A stretch of DNA of 64,000 bases from Pararge aegeria (GCF_905163445.1 NC_053200.1:3038001-3102000), one strand, 5' to 3'. Positions 36,761 to 49,020 are shown, counted from the first letter of the stretch. Notes: generated by a model from the letters alone, not told the origin. Program-made: numbers and translations.

Positions 36761-37449
36761 TTTACTAAAGAAATAGAAACTAGTCATTGCACGGATCGTA
36801 AAGAGGGCAAAAGAGTAGGCAGTGGCGTGCTTTATCGGATCGTTTACGCACAAAAGCCTCATCATCATCACCACATCAACCCATTACAGGGCACGGGTCT
36901 CCTCCCAAAATGAGAAGGGGTTCAGGCCGTAGTCCACCTCGATGGCCCCGTGTGGATTGGTGGACTTCACTCATCTTTGAGAACATTATGGAGAATTCTG
37001 GTATGCTGGTTTCCTCACGATGTTTTCCTTTGAAGCCTACCCTAAAAATATAAACTGGTATAGGACGATGATTTCATGTTATGCCATCATCCTGCTTTAT
37101 AGGGAATGCATTGTAGGGAAAAGATAATTATGGTATCAAATTAAATTTTAATTGGTAACTTACTTGTTTATGTATGCGAACCCCGCGTCTACGTGCAGTG
37201 TCGTGACGCCTAATTTCAAAGTCCAGAGGCGTGGATATAATAATTGAATTTGACGCCCGCATCATTTGCTGACTCTACGAAATGCTAACACCGGTATTTT
37301 GCCAAAGAGTGGGATTTCCAACAGAAGCGACATAATGGGCAAATATACCTTTGGAAATTTTACACCTTCATTGTTACGTTGATTTTTTAATCATCATTAT
37401 CAGCCCAACACCGGATCACTACAGGGCTCCTTTCTGAATAAGAAGGGAT

Positions 37450-37620
37450 AGATGGATGGATAGAGTCTTTATTGCACAAATTAAAAGCGAAAACAAGAAA
37501 TAACAAAACAATAAAAATATATATATATAAGATGCACAAAGGCGGTCTTATCGCTTTAAGCGATCTCCTCCAGACAACTCTTTATGGTAGAGAATTAGGT
37601 TAGGGAAAACGGGATAGTGC
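37450..37620 (+). repeat. LINE 3'-tail fragment (family K)
   Basis: AGAGTCTTTATTGCACAAAT starts the block, and 'aaaggcggtcttatcgctttaagcgatct' ends it. It matches 14570-14800 and 40268-40430. Confidence 0.65.
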
Positions 37621-37908
37621 AACCAGTGATACAATTTATTTATTTATTTTATTTATTTATTTGTGAACAATAACATATCTTAACCACTAATGAATGAAAC
37701 GATGATCACTGTAAAAGTATGAAACTGCGTAACAGTGATCACGCCCACCTCCAAAACTTAAAATTTACCACTGTTCACTTGATATTTATCAAAAAATCTA
37801 AATACATTCAAAAATATTAATTAAAATAAAATGAGATACAAAAAAAGGGATACATGCAACATGTTAATCTTGATTTCGAGTGTGTTTTTTGTGTGTAAGT
37901 ATGTAAGT

Positions 37909-37911
37909 GTC

Positions 37912-37961
<50 letters not shown>

Positions 37962-37990
37962 TGTGCGTGTGTGCGTGCGTGCGTGTGTGT
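37909..37990 (+). repeat. TG microsatellite
   Basis: An almost uninterrupted run of GT dinucleotides with a few GTGC and GTAT variants towards the right, inside the 3' UTR of the reverse-oriented LINE. Confidence 0.95.
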
Positions 37991-39123
37991 GAGAGAATCT
38001 TTCAATTGAACCTCTTTCAAAATAATTAAAAGTTTTTCCGTCTCTTCATAAGATATTGATTGAAGCCACTTTAAACATTTTTACTTACATGAGTGTCTTG
38101 GTAAAGGGTAGATATTAATTTCTTTGTTTAGTCTGTTGTGCAGTAAGCAACTCAAAAATGGGTAATGGCGTCTAGCGACTGCGGTGCGGGTTGCCTCCAT
38201 CCTACATACCATATATGATCTACGCTTCGTGTTTGCTAAGTTAGGGTCATAGCGCATCTCGGCATGTTTACGAAGAATCGCAGATAGGACAAATAGCTGC
38301 CGACCGTCAACACTCCAGTGATTGAGTACATACAGCTCAGTGGTAGGAAAATATAAAGGTTTTATGCACATAACCTTAAGTACCGACCTTTGAGCTCTTT
38401 CCAGTCTCAGCATTAGAGATATCCAAGAACCGCCCCAACAGGTAATGCAGTATGTAAGGATCGATTTTGTAAGAGAGTCGTAAATTGTTTTTAAGCAGTT
38501 GAAATCAACCACATTCCTCAGTCGCCGAAACACAAAGATAAGTTTCCTGAGCCGAGGAACAATAGAGTCAATATGTTGCCTTCAGGTCAAAGAACCATCA
38601 ATTGTTACACCTACTGTTACAGTACTTGGTGCTCATACAGCGTTCAATTGGTTCACACTTGCAAATATAATAATTGTCATTAAAACAGGAGTGGGCCCGA
38701 ATGGTGAAGGTTGGCGGTGCTTGGGATGGTGAAGAAGAAGCAAATGAAACGAATTTTGTTTAGATACATTTAAATTAAGTAGATTCAGCTGAAGCCATCT
38801 CTGGATCGATTTTAATGAAGATTCGGAGAAATATTGGAGTTCTTTCCAGTTTTTACCGTGAGTGAAGTACTGTATGGTCTGCATAAGTAATTATTTTACA
38901 ATTTGGAAGTGGAAGCATACATAGCTCGTTTATATAAATAAGGAAAAGGGTAGGGCCGAGAACACTACCCTGAGGAACACCATAATTAATGGAAGTCTCA
39001 TCACTCTGAAAGTTATCGATCTGAACATACTGAGTACGTTCAGTCAAATAGCTTTTAAATATATTAAGAGCGAAACCTCTAACACCAATTTGCTCAAGCT
39101 TTGTCAACAATTTGGCGACAGAT

Positions 39124-39169
39124 CATTTTCTTAGATATTTCATAGGCTTTTGAAATATCTAAGAAAATG
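39124..39169. repeat. Perfect snap-back palindrome, 19-bp arms, 8-nt loop
   Basis: Arms 39124-39142 and 39151-39169 are exact reverse complements. It lies in the LINE reverse-transcriptase region, where the right arm still encodes ISKA-type RT sequence read on the minus strand. The left arm is therefore an inverted copy that replaced the normal coding text. Confidence 0.85.
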
Positions 39170-39784
39170 GCAATGGATTTTAACTTATTATCAATGTTCT
39201 TAACAATATTTTCCGATACCCTTAAAACTGCATCCTCGGTTGATTTGCCATTTCCGAATCCAAATTGATTTTCTTCTTGATTCTTTTTGTTTGAGGTTGG
39301 CCACCTTTTTGATTAAGTTCCAGGTTTTTCCTGGATCATTTCTGACCTTCTGAAACTCACCCTGTTCATATTCGCGTTTTAATTTTTTAAGAAGGTTATT
39401 GCAATAATTGCGGTAACGAATGAAGACAGCTTTGAGAATTAAATTATCGTGTTGTTTTTTGGATTTTCTATATAAATTATCTCTATGACGTATGCATCTC
39501 AGAAGACCAGGAGTAATCCAGGGTTTAATTATTTGTTTTTTATTTTCAATAAGTTAAATACATATACTTATAATATATACATACATATATATATATAACA
39601 TACAAAAGAACATGCATACACTATATCATATTAGAAGGGTTTAGGCTGTAGTCCACCGCGATGGTCAAGTATGGATTGGAAGACGTGCTTGTGCAATACA
39701 AATGAAATCTCTATGCACGTTTTTCTCTGATACTGTAATCAAGTTTGTAAACTTCAATTTGCTAATTCATGTGACAAAGGGGCA

Positions 39785-39960
39785 TAGCTATAGTGGTAAA
39801 TGATAGGATAGGCTCACCTGATAAGCAATATGGTAGTACCGATTTCCCGATTAGGGGTATCCCTAATCGGTTTCTGCGCGACAACGCACCGGAACGCTAA
39901 ATCGTTGAGCGGCACGTCGGTGGTAACTAGCCACGGTCAAAAACTCCCACCAGACAAATT
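39785..39960 (+). repeat. Interspersed repeat (family E), fragment
   Basis: 'cctaatcggtttctgcgcgacaacgcaccggaacgctaaatcg' and 'ggcggcacgtc'-like text also occur at 45590-45790 and 46395-46640. Probably a short retroposon. Confidence 0.6.
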
Positions 39961-40267
39961 TTGGATTTGAAATTTATCATAGCGTAAATTATCATATTCT
40001 ACTAGCCAAGCCCTTTCATTTTAGGTACATACCACAAAAATATTTTTGAATTTGTATTCACAGCACAAAAGCACAGAGGTCGCTGCTTCCCGTTCCCGTT
40101 AGTCGCCTCGTACAACACCCGCGAGAAGAGGGAAGGTGACAACTGTAATCTTCTAATCTGCCGTCACCATATGACACCAGCTAAGAACACTCCCTACTGG
40201 TTAACCTTTTCTTTCTTTTAAATTGTGTAATTGTGTGTTGTAAAATCTACTTATATATATATATATT

Positions 40268-40660
40268 ATTATTATTAAATTCTTTATTGCACACACAAAA
40301 ACAAAATACAAAGAAACACATTTACAAATAAAAAATAATAAAAAAACTTGTTTAGGTGTGCAAAGGCGGTCCTATGCGATCTCTCCCAGACAACCTTTGG
40401 CGATAGTAGTTTATGTAAGGAACGGGTTGGTGCGGCAATAAAAATTTCTACCTACATAAAAATATTGCAAACTAAACTTTAACAAGTTTACTACATCGAT
40501 AAAATACATGGTACAAATTCTAATACTACACATATAATTATTATATATAATATATATTGTTCATATATATAATTATAATAAACTACATACTCTAACGCTA
40601 CATACAAAAAAAAAAGTTTTTCAAACGACTTTTAAAAGGTAGGTAGGGAATTCCAGAGTC
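40268..40660 (+). repeat. LINE 3'-tail fragment (family K) plus AT-rich tract
   Basis: AAATTCTTTATTGCACACAC and 'aaaggcggtcctatgcgatctctcccagacaacct' match 14570-14800. It is followed by a long TATATA-rich stretch with no readable frame. Confidence 0.6.
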
Positions 40661-40999
40661 TGACACAATTAACTGTATATTTTATATTTATATATTATGT
40701 ATATTTTATATTTATGTATTACGTATATTTATTTAAATTATATATGTATTTGTATCTTTACATTTTGGTATTTATGTATCAACACTCTTGGCACTATCCC
40801 GTTCTTTTGCTGTCCTATCTACAAAGGTTGCCTGTAAGATATTGCTTTCAGCAATAAGGCCGCCTTTGCATGTCTACATTGTTTACTGCACTCCTTACTG
40901 TTTCTTTTCCTGTATGTCATACGTGCAATAAAGTGTTTCTTCTTCTTCTTCTTTGTAATAAAAAATCTTTTTTTTTATTTACCTAAATTAACTATTCAT

Positions 41000-41290
41000 C
41001 GCAGAAGAACCAGAGTTACCAACATAGCTCAAGAGTCTCGAAGCTGAAGTGGCAATGGGCGGGGCACATAGTTCGGGGGAGGGATGGACGTTGGGGTCCC
41101 AAGGTGCTGGAATGGCAGCCCCGCACTGGTAAACGCAGCGTTGTTCTACCACTGACGAGGTGGACGGATGACATTAGGCGCGTCGCAGGTAGCCGCTGGA
41201 TTCAAGCGATTCAAGACAAAACCGTGGAATTTGGAACTCCCTGCAAAAGACCTCTGTCCAGCAGTGGACGTCTATCGGTTGATATGATGA
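41000..41290 (+). pseudogene. RTE-like LINE, C-terminal reverse-transcriptase tail
   Basis: Reading through small frame changes gives TRVTNIAQES, LKWQWAGH, RDGRWG, KVLEWQPRTGKR and RWTDDIRRVAGSRWIQAIQD, the conserved C-terminus of RTE-like elements. It ends 'ccagcagtggacgtctatcggttgatatgatgatgatgatgat', the usual 3' end with GAT repeats. A truncated insertion. Confidence 0.85.
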
Positions 41291-41819
41291 TGATGATGAT
41301 AAACTATATATATATTTTTTTAATCTGTTCATCCGATTGGGAGCTACGGTGCCTCAGACACGCACACACACAATCGTCAAACTTATAACACCCCGTTTTC
41401 AGGGGCTAAAATTTAATTCGGAACATCTTATCATCCCGAATATTCTTTGATGTGATGGATCATATCGCATGTTTATATAGCAAAGTCTTGATACCTTTCT
41501 TTGATCTATGCATTTTATACTAGCTCTTATAACGGATCGTTTCGAAGAATTGCAATGTGTTTATAAAATTCCTCTCCCCCACCTCCCCTCTTACAAATAA
41601 GGTTACCTTTCAAACACAATGTGTATTAATACAGATTATATTCGATGATTCGGAGCTTAGCTTGGTCTTCAGGGTTTCCTCTACTGTTTGTCCGTCCATA
41701 AATCACAGATTTGTGGCGGACTGAGTTAGCTTCTAATAAGCACTGCAAAAATAAAAATCAAACATTTTTTTTTTGAGAATTACTTTGTACGAGTTACTTT
41801 ATAATTTCGAAGATATAGG

Positions 41820-42060
41820 GCTCTGATAGGAGGATAGATGGATGGTCCTATGGACAGAGAGACAGACGGATTACGGAAATAAAAATAGATGGACAGACTG
41901 ATGGATTGGCAAGCAGACAGACAGCCGGATGGATGGACAAAATTCCAAATGGGCATTAGGACGGGATTAAGGGCATACAGAGGGACACAAAGGGGTGCAG
42001 ACCGGTAAACAAATGAATAGAAGGACAAACAGACGGATGGACAGATGGACAAGTAAACTC
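41820..42060 (+). repeat. Degenerate GGACAGA/GGATGGA low-complexity tract
   Basis: Irregular repeats of GATGGA and GACAGAC create a long antisense open frame (41780-42052) with a Ser/Pro/Cys-rich product. The frame is a by-product of composition, not a gene. Confidence 0.8.
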
Positions 42061-43009
42061 TAAGATATCACCTTACTAACTCAATTATTATCTAAATATA
42101 CATAAGAGAAACCCACTGACTCACTGACTAATCACGAAGTCGAGTAGTCGTTTTCGCATAAAAAAACTCTGTATCATCATAGTAAAATGGACCTAATTTC
42201 ATTTGTTTTAGAGTCGCAAATAAATCAATAGTATTTTTTTGTTGTACCAACGTTCTGTCAAATCCCGAGCTACAGAACTGTAGGTAAATGTGAGCTTTAA
42301 CTCTTTACGAATAAGATCAATTTTACTCCGATGTTAAAATATTTTCGTTCTCAAAAACAACTCGTTTGCGTAAGAGCAACGTCTCGTACTGAAGCTAGTG
42401 GTATTTTTGTAGGATACGCAATTGCAACATTGTAATAATAAAATGGTACTGCCCCGAAAGCAACACTAACTATGATGATGAATACTGTCATTCATTTTTG
42501 TTAATATGTAACAAATCATTTGTCAAATCGTTTTTGTTTCCTGAATAAAAAAGGCCGAGAATAACGCAGTCTGTCATATAAAGTCATTCTTTTTGGTCTT
42601 ATCATTAACTAGTTGTTAGAAATCTCGCGATAACCGTTTTTGGTTTCCTCAATAAAAAGTGCCCAGGAGGACGCGGGCAGTCTATATGCTAAATTGAATA
42701 AAAATCGGTGAACGAACAATCATTCATAATTGTTTGTTTGTTTGTCTGTCCTTCGTTCGCGCCCTAAGTGAGCAACCTGGTTTTTTTGCATATGGTTAGT
42801 TGTAAGGTCGTTGGAAAGGTGTCGCACGAGGCGACTCAAGGAGCAGTAGCAAAGCAGCCTCCTCTATGCTACTACTACAGAAACATAAAAATAGAAGCAG
42901 AATACCAAAGGCGGCCTTATCGCTTCGTAGCGATCTCTGCAAGAGAAGAGGAGAACAAACTGCATGTGGTATAAAATATAAAATAAATACATACGAATAA
43001 CCAAATTGA

Positions 43010-43280
43010 CGGCCGATTGGCGCAGTTTCGAGCGACCCTTCTTTCTTTGCCCAAGGCCGTGGATTCGATTCCCACTACTGGAAAATGTTTGTGTGATGAG
43101 CATGAATGTTTTTCAGTGCCTGGGTGTTTATATATGTATATTCTAAGTATTTATGTGTGTTATTCAAAAAAATAATCATCAGTAATCTTAGTACCCATAA
43201 CACAAGCTATGCTTACTTTGGGGTTAGATGGCGATGTGTGTATTGTCGTAGTATATTTATTTTATTTATTTATTTATTTA
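43010..43280 (+). mobile_element. tRNA-derived SINE
   Basis: Head with GATTGGCGCAG and the box B GATTCGATTCC, the same body as 23561-23825, and a TTTA-repeat tail to about 43280. Confidence 0.87.
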
Positions 43281-43367
43281 AATACTAATACATAATCTAA
43301 TACACAAATGCATCTAACATATAAAAATATTAAAAAAAAACTAATAATATAATATTTGCCATATAAT

Positions 43368-43415
43368 AAATACTTAGATAAAAGTAAATATTTGTTTACT
43401 TTTATCTATGTATTT
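43368..43415. repeat. Snap-back palindrome, 21-bp arms, 6-nt loop
   Basis: Arms 43368-43388 and 43395-43415 pair with one mismatch around TATTTG. Confidence 0.8.
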
Positions 43416-43817
43416 GGAAAATAAACATCGCCTTCAGTTGGACAAATACAACGCTTAACGGTTTTTTTTAAATATCGCCAGTGACTTGGACTACCTAAGT
43501 CCAGCTGTGGACTGTGACAATAAAATTATATGCTTTGATGCTTATTTTAAGCAACCTCTTTAATGAGAGCTATTTGGAGTAGAGACTTTGGGACTGTGGG
43601 GTCCGGAGGCACGAGCTCTATTAAAGAATTATCGAAAAGGGTTATCGAGTCTACCGGTGATCCAAGAGCTACCTTGGCCAACGAATTAGTTTGGTCATCC
43701 AAAGGGGCAATGCTGCCAGCATCTTAGAAACTGTGCCTCACTGCGGTGGTTTCGAAGACGTTTTAGATTTTATTTAGTTTTAAATAGTTTATTTTAGGTT
43801 ATATTTATAAAACAACT

Positions 43818-43980
43818 AGCTGTTGCCCGCGACTTCGTATGCGTTTGATTTTGTTTTTTGATGTGGCATTAAATTTAGTTGCAAATCTAAAAAAAATGAG
43901 GAGTTTCATGAGGATCGGTAAAGATGTTTTTGTGTGAAAGCGTAACAAACAAACTTACATTGACATTTATAGTAGGGATT
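43818..43980 (-). repeat. Interspersed repeat family A, internally deleted copy
   Basis: It keeps both ends (AGCTGTTGCCCGCGACTTCG and TTACATTGACATTTATAGTA) but lacks about 280 bp of the middle found in the copies at 18170 and 35705. Confidence 0.75.
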
Positions 43981-44106
43981 ATTTTAAAGAATAAATAAAC
44001 AAATAAACAAATTATTTATTTATAAAATATAATTTTTAATAATAATAATAATAATAATCATTTATTTGCAAAAAACATGTCAAGTTATAAATGTTACAAA
44101 AAATTA

Positions 44107-44630
44107 TACAGAACAATGTTGAGCCCATTTAAAGGCATGCAAATCTTAAATTAAAAAAAAAAATAATAGTTTAAAAAAAACTAAAAAACACGCTTTTTAT
44201 AGAAAACCGAACTAAAAAATAGAAAATAAATTTTAATAAATTTAAATTAAGAATAGTGTTAAAAATTTCAATAAATATTAATTAATAATAGTGTGAATCA
44301 AAAATATATTTTATTGTAAAAAAAGCGTGGTGTCAATAGTTATAAATATTTTATTGACAGATATGAGTAGAGTGATTATTATTTTGATAATATCTTAAAA
44401 AGCACCCCACGCTTTTTTTTTAATAAAATATATTTTTTATTCACACTATTATTAATTTATATTTATTGAAATTTTTAACACTGTTCTTAATTTAAATTTA
44501 TTAAAATTTATTTTCTATTTTTTAGTTCGGTTTTCTATAAAAAGCGTGTTTTTTAGTTTTTTTTAAACTATTATTTTTTTTTTTTAATTTAAGATTTGCA
44601 TGCCTTTAAATGGGCTCAACATTGTTCTGT
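44107..44630. repeat. Long inverted repeat, arms about 226 bp, spacer about 70 bp
   Basis: The left arm 44107-44332 and right arm 44403-44630 are near-perfect reverse complements: the outer ends read ACAGAACAATGTTGAGCCCA and its complement, the inner ends GCGTGGTG and CACCCCACGC. A third, direct copy of part of the right arm follows at 44634-44700. Both arms are extremely AT-rich, with poly-T runs. A transcript through it would fold into one long hairpin. Confidence 0.9.
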
Positions 44631-45589
44631 ATTAATTTCTATTTTTTAGTTCGGTTTTCTATAAAAAGCGTGTATTTTAGTTTTTTTTAAACTATTATTG
44701 ATTTTCTACTTTTTAGTTTGGTTTATTTTAAACTGTTATTTGATCTAATCTACTATCAATTCCGTGATAACTTATTTAAAACAGCCCATTAAAAAGTAAC
44801 AGCTAACGCCCTCTACCATCTAGTAGCTTAATGTTTTCTGTGGTATTTGTTAGGTACGCGAACGCCATCTGTTGGAAACGCCATAGGTTTTTTACATTTA
44901 GTTCTAGGGTTTTAGACATTTTGGGTGTAGATGGCGCTGTAGTAATTATAATTAATAGTTCGAAAAAACTACAAAATCTTATTTTTTATATTGAAAATTG
45001 GAATAATCTTCTCAGATTAGTGTATTGTCATCGATCCTCGATATGTCTACAAAGTTTGAATCAAATCTGATCGTTCAAAGTGGGTCAAAATCGCGCCCAA
45101 AGAAGTCGGTTACAAACATACAAACATACAGGTGAAGCTAATAAAAAGCTAATAATAATTAATAACATACAGAATTAGATTAATTACAATTAATTTCATT
45201 AAGGCTATATATAATTACAATTAATTTAATTTAGGCCTTAAGTACCAGCAAAGTACTCATCTACGGAATAATAACATTTTTCAATAAGATATTGTTTTAA
45301 TTTGTGTTTCAGCTTATTTGTATTTAATTATTTATGTTTTAGTTTATTTTGTTAATGATTGTTAGTATGGTTAAACTGTCTATATATTCTCAAATGTTAA
45401 TATTATAACGAAATACTTTTGTTAACAATGGCAGCATTGTAATGATAAAACGGTACTTCCCCGAAACCAATATTTGAACCATAAATAGTGTCATTCATTT
45501 TTGCCTTATCATCAATAATGACTAATAACGTGGTGGTGTTAGGAAAGTTTTGCAAAAAAGTAAGCGCATTTTTTTGTTCCACTACAAGT

Positions 45590-45790
45590 TAGCCTTGGTC
45601 TGCAATCTCACCTGATGGTAGTGAGTATGGTGTTAAGGAATATGGCAGTTCTATTTAAACCCTAATCGGTTTCTGCCCGTCATCGTACCGTAACGCTAAA
45701 TCGCTTAGCAGACAAGAGAAATTTCAGAAATTATAAATATGCTGGAAATCGAATCCGGGACCTCCAAGTTAAAACCACAATTTTCTTAAT
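45590..45790 (+). repeat. Interspersed repeat (family E)
   Basis: 'aagttagccttggtctgcaatctcacctgatggtagtgag', 'ctaatcggtttctgcccgtcatcgtaccgtaacgctaaatcgctt' and 'gaaatcgaatccgggacctcc' are shared with 46395-46640. Confidence 0.65.
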
Positions 45791-45934
45791 GTTCTCTAAT
45801 AATTTTGAGAAAAATGACCTATGTTACTTGGTGATAATTTAACTTAATATCGATTGTTAAAAAAACCGGTCAATTAGTTTCGGAGACTATTGGGTACAAA
45901 CAAATAAAAACATGTTTTTCCTCTATATTATTCG

Positions 45935-46195
45935 ACGGCCGAGTGGCGCAGTGGGCAGCGACCCTGGTTTATGAGTCCAAGGCCGTAGGTTCGATTCCCA
46001 CAACTGGAAAATGATTGTGTGATTAACATTAATGTTTTTCAGTGTTTCAGTTTCTGTATATTATAAGTATTTATGTATATTAATTATAAAAATATTCAAC
46101 AGTCATCTTAGTATCCACCCATAACACAAGCTACGCTTACTTTGGGGCTATGTGTGCATTGTCGTGGTACATTTTATTTTATTTATATAACATGA
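45935..46195 (+). mobile_element. tRNA-derived SINE
   Basis: GAGTGGCGCAGTGGGCAGCG (A-box side) and GGTTCGATTCC (B-box), the same body as the other copies, and a tail in ATTTTATTTTATTTA. Confidence 0.88.
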
Positions 46196-46394
46196 GTATT
46201 AGTTAAAAGAGTTAAAAGGTCGTGGCAAAACTTTCTGTATGGTGTTTATACCTAACGAATCTAGAATTACAATGTTGCGTGTTATCTATGCCACGTTATG
46301 AAAAAGGAAATCGTACATAATATAATCTGCGGATACATAAAATGATGTAGGTATCCACAATAAAATTTGTCTATATTTTTTTTTTTCCTCAACA

Positions 46395-46640
46395 AGTTAG
46401 CACTCGATTGCAAATCTACCTGATAGTAAGTGATGACGCAGCCTAGGATGCACCTGTATGGCAGTCGTATTAAAGCTATACCCCTAATCGTTCCTACGCG
46501 ACATCGTACCGTAACGCTAGATCGCTTGGCGGCACGTCTTTGCCCAACACGGCCGATGCCTCCCACCACACCAGATAAGACAAAATTCCCATTTGCCGCT
46601 GCAAGGTATCGAAGCTGGGACCTCTACTTATTAATCCATT
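46395..46640 (+). repeat. Interspersed repeat (family E)
   Basis: The longest copy of this family in the window, with 'cctgatagtaagtgatgacgcagcctaggatgcacctgtatggcag' and 'gtatcgaagctgggacctc' near the end. Confidence 0.65.
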
Positions 46641-46989
46641 GTGCCAGGGAGGTCGTCAAATCAAAACGTAGGGGTAGAAAGATCAAAATGTATGTTTGTT
46701 GAATTTCTTAAACTCCAGATAGTTTTAAACCGACTTGATAATACTTTGATTGAAATGTTCAATCAAAATTTCAAGGACCCGATGCACGTTGTATCATTTC
46801 TAAATGTTTATAAAAAAAAATGGGAAATAAATCTGGATTCAGAGATAAACGTACGATACTTTAGTCATGTCACTACAATTAGGTATAGCTATTTATATCA
46901 TGTCAAATGCCCTAAAAAGGACTTCCTATACGAAAATAAATTATAAGATAAGAACGGTACAGAAAATGGAACAGCAATTCGTGTCTCAT

Positions 46990-47245
46990 GTTTGTATACT
47001 CATAGTTTCCATGCTACAAATTTTGAACCGCAGGGCGACTAGCTCGCTCGATAGCACGACTTTGAATTTGTGGATCAGGTCAACTGTCAGTGTCCACGAC
47101 TTCGCTCCATAAGTCTTTACGGGCAGGACACACTCATTAAATACCTTCGTATTTAGGCATATCGGTATCGGCGAATTGAAGACTTTAATCCGTTTTCTGT
47201 TACGTTTATCTATGGATATCCTTATTATTGAGTTGATCATGTAGA
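46990..47245 (-). pseudogene. RTE-like LINE fragment
   Basis: The minus strand encodes KVFNECVLPVKTYGAKSWTL, the conserved block before the RTE C-terminus (compare VLPVMTYGSETW at 27780). No long frame is preserved. Confidence 0.75.
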
Positions 47246-47499
47246 GATACTCCGAGCATAGCTCTCTACATCGCCTACTGTTTGTTCCGACCTTCTTAGT
47301 GGCCCATAGTTAGCGTCTCGGGGCCTTCAGTCGTCACTGGCAACAGGCACGGTTTGAAGGTTTTAGTCTTTAAATGTTTATGAGAAAAAGATGTTGCGAA
47401 ATTTCCCGAACGTTGCCCATCCGAATTGCGATTCAACAATTGTATCTTGTGTGAGATGAAAGCGGAGCTGACCGCTTTTAAGCAACTTTGTTATAAATA

Positions 47500-47680
47500 T
47501 ATTCCCGCTTCGCTGTCCCGGCGAACTTCGTTCGGCGGATCTTTTTTTTTGATGAATGTTATATTTTAATACTTATTATCCTATTCTGGTCTAAGAGAAA
47601 TCCAAAAAATTAAATGTTCTTGAGTTATAAATGGTGTAACTAACACAACTTTCTTTTATATATATATAGATGAAGCGGTG
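47500..47680 (-). repeat. Interspersed repeat (family B)
   Basis: 'gcttcgctgtcccggcgaacttcgttcgg' to 'ggtgtaactaacacaactttcttttatatatatataga'. The same sequence in opposite orientation occupies 54985-55180, with 'gggtacgaagttcgtcggg'. Fixed ends suggest a mobile element. Confidence 0.75.
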
Positions 47681-47879
47681 TTAGCTTGGTGGTTAAGACT
47701 AAAGCGTCTTTTTTTATATTTAAGTCACTTTTCGCTGTGAATGGCGGTGCCACAGATTCAACTGCCCATATTTCTTTTTGTTCTGGCACTCGACATTTGA
47801 AAGTTGGTATGAATAGAATAGTTTGTGATTAAATATAATAAATGAATGATTTTAATTTATTTGTCTATGATTATAAGTT

Positions 47880-48470
47880 GACAAAGACGACCTCACATTG
47901 AGAGATAAATTTAAAGATTTTAAAATAATGACAGTGTATAGTCAGTACATATTTGAAAATTTAATGTACGTTCATAAAAACATTTCTAAATTCAAGAAAA
48001 AATGTTACTCCTATAATTTAAACATTAGAAGTAAGAATAAACTTACAGTGCAATATACTAGGTTCCATAAAATTCATAATTCGTTTAAAGGAAATTGCAT
48101 ACAATTCTACAATAAAATTCCAATTGAAATCTTGGAGATGTTTCTTAAAAAGTTTAAAGTTTGTATTAAACGTAAGCTTATAGAAAAGTCTACGTATAAA
48201 GGACTACGTAATCGATAAAAAAGCTTGGGTGTAAATTATTGCTTTAACCAGATTGCTCTTCTAATAATTTTAAATGTCATTGTGAGATGGTGATAACAAA
48301 AAAGCACCCCCTTTGGAACCCTCGTAGCTTTAGTTTTAAGTTTACGAATGTGGTTATCGCCATCATCTCACTACCGTGTAATTCTTATGTACGCATCAAA
48401 AGTGGGCCTATGGGCTTACTTGATATATATATTTTTGACTTTGACTTTGCGTTTTTTCTACAAATACTTA
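47880..48470 (+). pseudogene. Jockey-like LINE, C-terminal fragment with 3' UTR (family J)
   Basis: The frame to 48218 encodes the conserved tail domain of Jockey-type ORF2: MTVYSQYIFENLMYVHKNI, NLNIRSKNKLTVQYTRFHKI and IQFYNKIPIEI. The 3' UTR follows (48290-48470) and ends with GACTTTGACTTTG-type text. This UTR is the source of the 86-bp minisatellite unit. Confidence 0.85.
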
Positions 48471-48895
48471 TAGGCGAGCCCGGGACCCGGCTTACAGTAC
48501 TGACTGGGTAAAAGGCATGCGAAGTCCACAGATCCACATTTTTGACCCGTTTCCTGTAGTGGGCCGCGTGGGTTTACTCGCGTTAGTCTCTTTATTCGTA
48601 TGAACCTTAATGAAGCTTAAAATCTTTGGTCACTCTCATACTGTCACATGAATTGTTGATATGAAAAGTACCTATTAAAATAAATAAAATATCATGAGAA
48701 CTGTTTGATAAAAATAAAAGCAGGTCAAGAACGTGTTGAATATAATAAGTTAGGGTTCCGCACTCATATCAATAAAGAACGCTAATAAAGAATATAAATT
48801 TATATTCATCTAGAATGAGAATTCTTTCATATAAATTTAAAGTTTTTTAAGTGAAACTTCGTTATCGGCGTTGGAAAAAATTTACGTCACTTTTT

Positions 48896-49020
48896 TCGGT
48901 TACGCGTCTCATTTTGCCGCTAAGCGCCATCTTTTTCTGTCAAGCGCCATCTTTTTCTGTTTCGCGCCATCTTCATTTCTGAGTCACATTTTACTTTACG
49001 CGCCATATTTATTTCTAATA
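48896..49020 (+). repeat. Short irregular tandem repeat with GCGCCAT core
   Basis: AGCGCCATCTTTTTCTGT occurs twice in direct succession (about 48925 and 48944). Looser copies (CGCGCCATCTTCATTTCTGA and CGCGCCATATTTATTTCT) continue to about 49020. Unit length about 20 bp. Confidence 0.75.

Larger units (their letters stand above)
37637..39545 (-). pseudogene. Jockey-like LINE with broken reverse transcriptase
   Basis: Minus-strand translation gives, in order, a pre-RT segment (IKPWITPGLLRCIRHRDNLY, 39540-39300), then FGFGNGKSTEDAVLRV and AIFLDISKAYE (39290-39160), then LTKLEQIGVRGFAL, INYGVPQGSVLGPTLFLIYI and IITYADHTVLHS (39110-38860). A C-terminal domain follows (ILTYCITCWGG, 38533-38081). 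The pieces lie in different frames. Part of the finger region is missing, and the catalytic YADD reads YADH. The 3' UTR carries a (TG)n tract, and the tail ends in TTTA repeats at 37637-37665. Dead on arrival or long decayed. Confidence 0.85.

Noticed and set aside
37817..38020. His/Thr-repeat ORF on the minus strand
   Set aside because: Translation of the TG microsatellite.
41780..42052. Minus-strand ORF rich in Ser, Pro and Cys
   Set aside because: Product of a degenerate GATGGA/GACAGA tract; no homology-like pattern.
46430..47112. Overlapping open frames of 80-100 codons
   Set aside because: They fall in family E repeat and RTE LINE remains and differ from known domains; codon content looks random.
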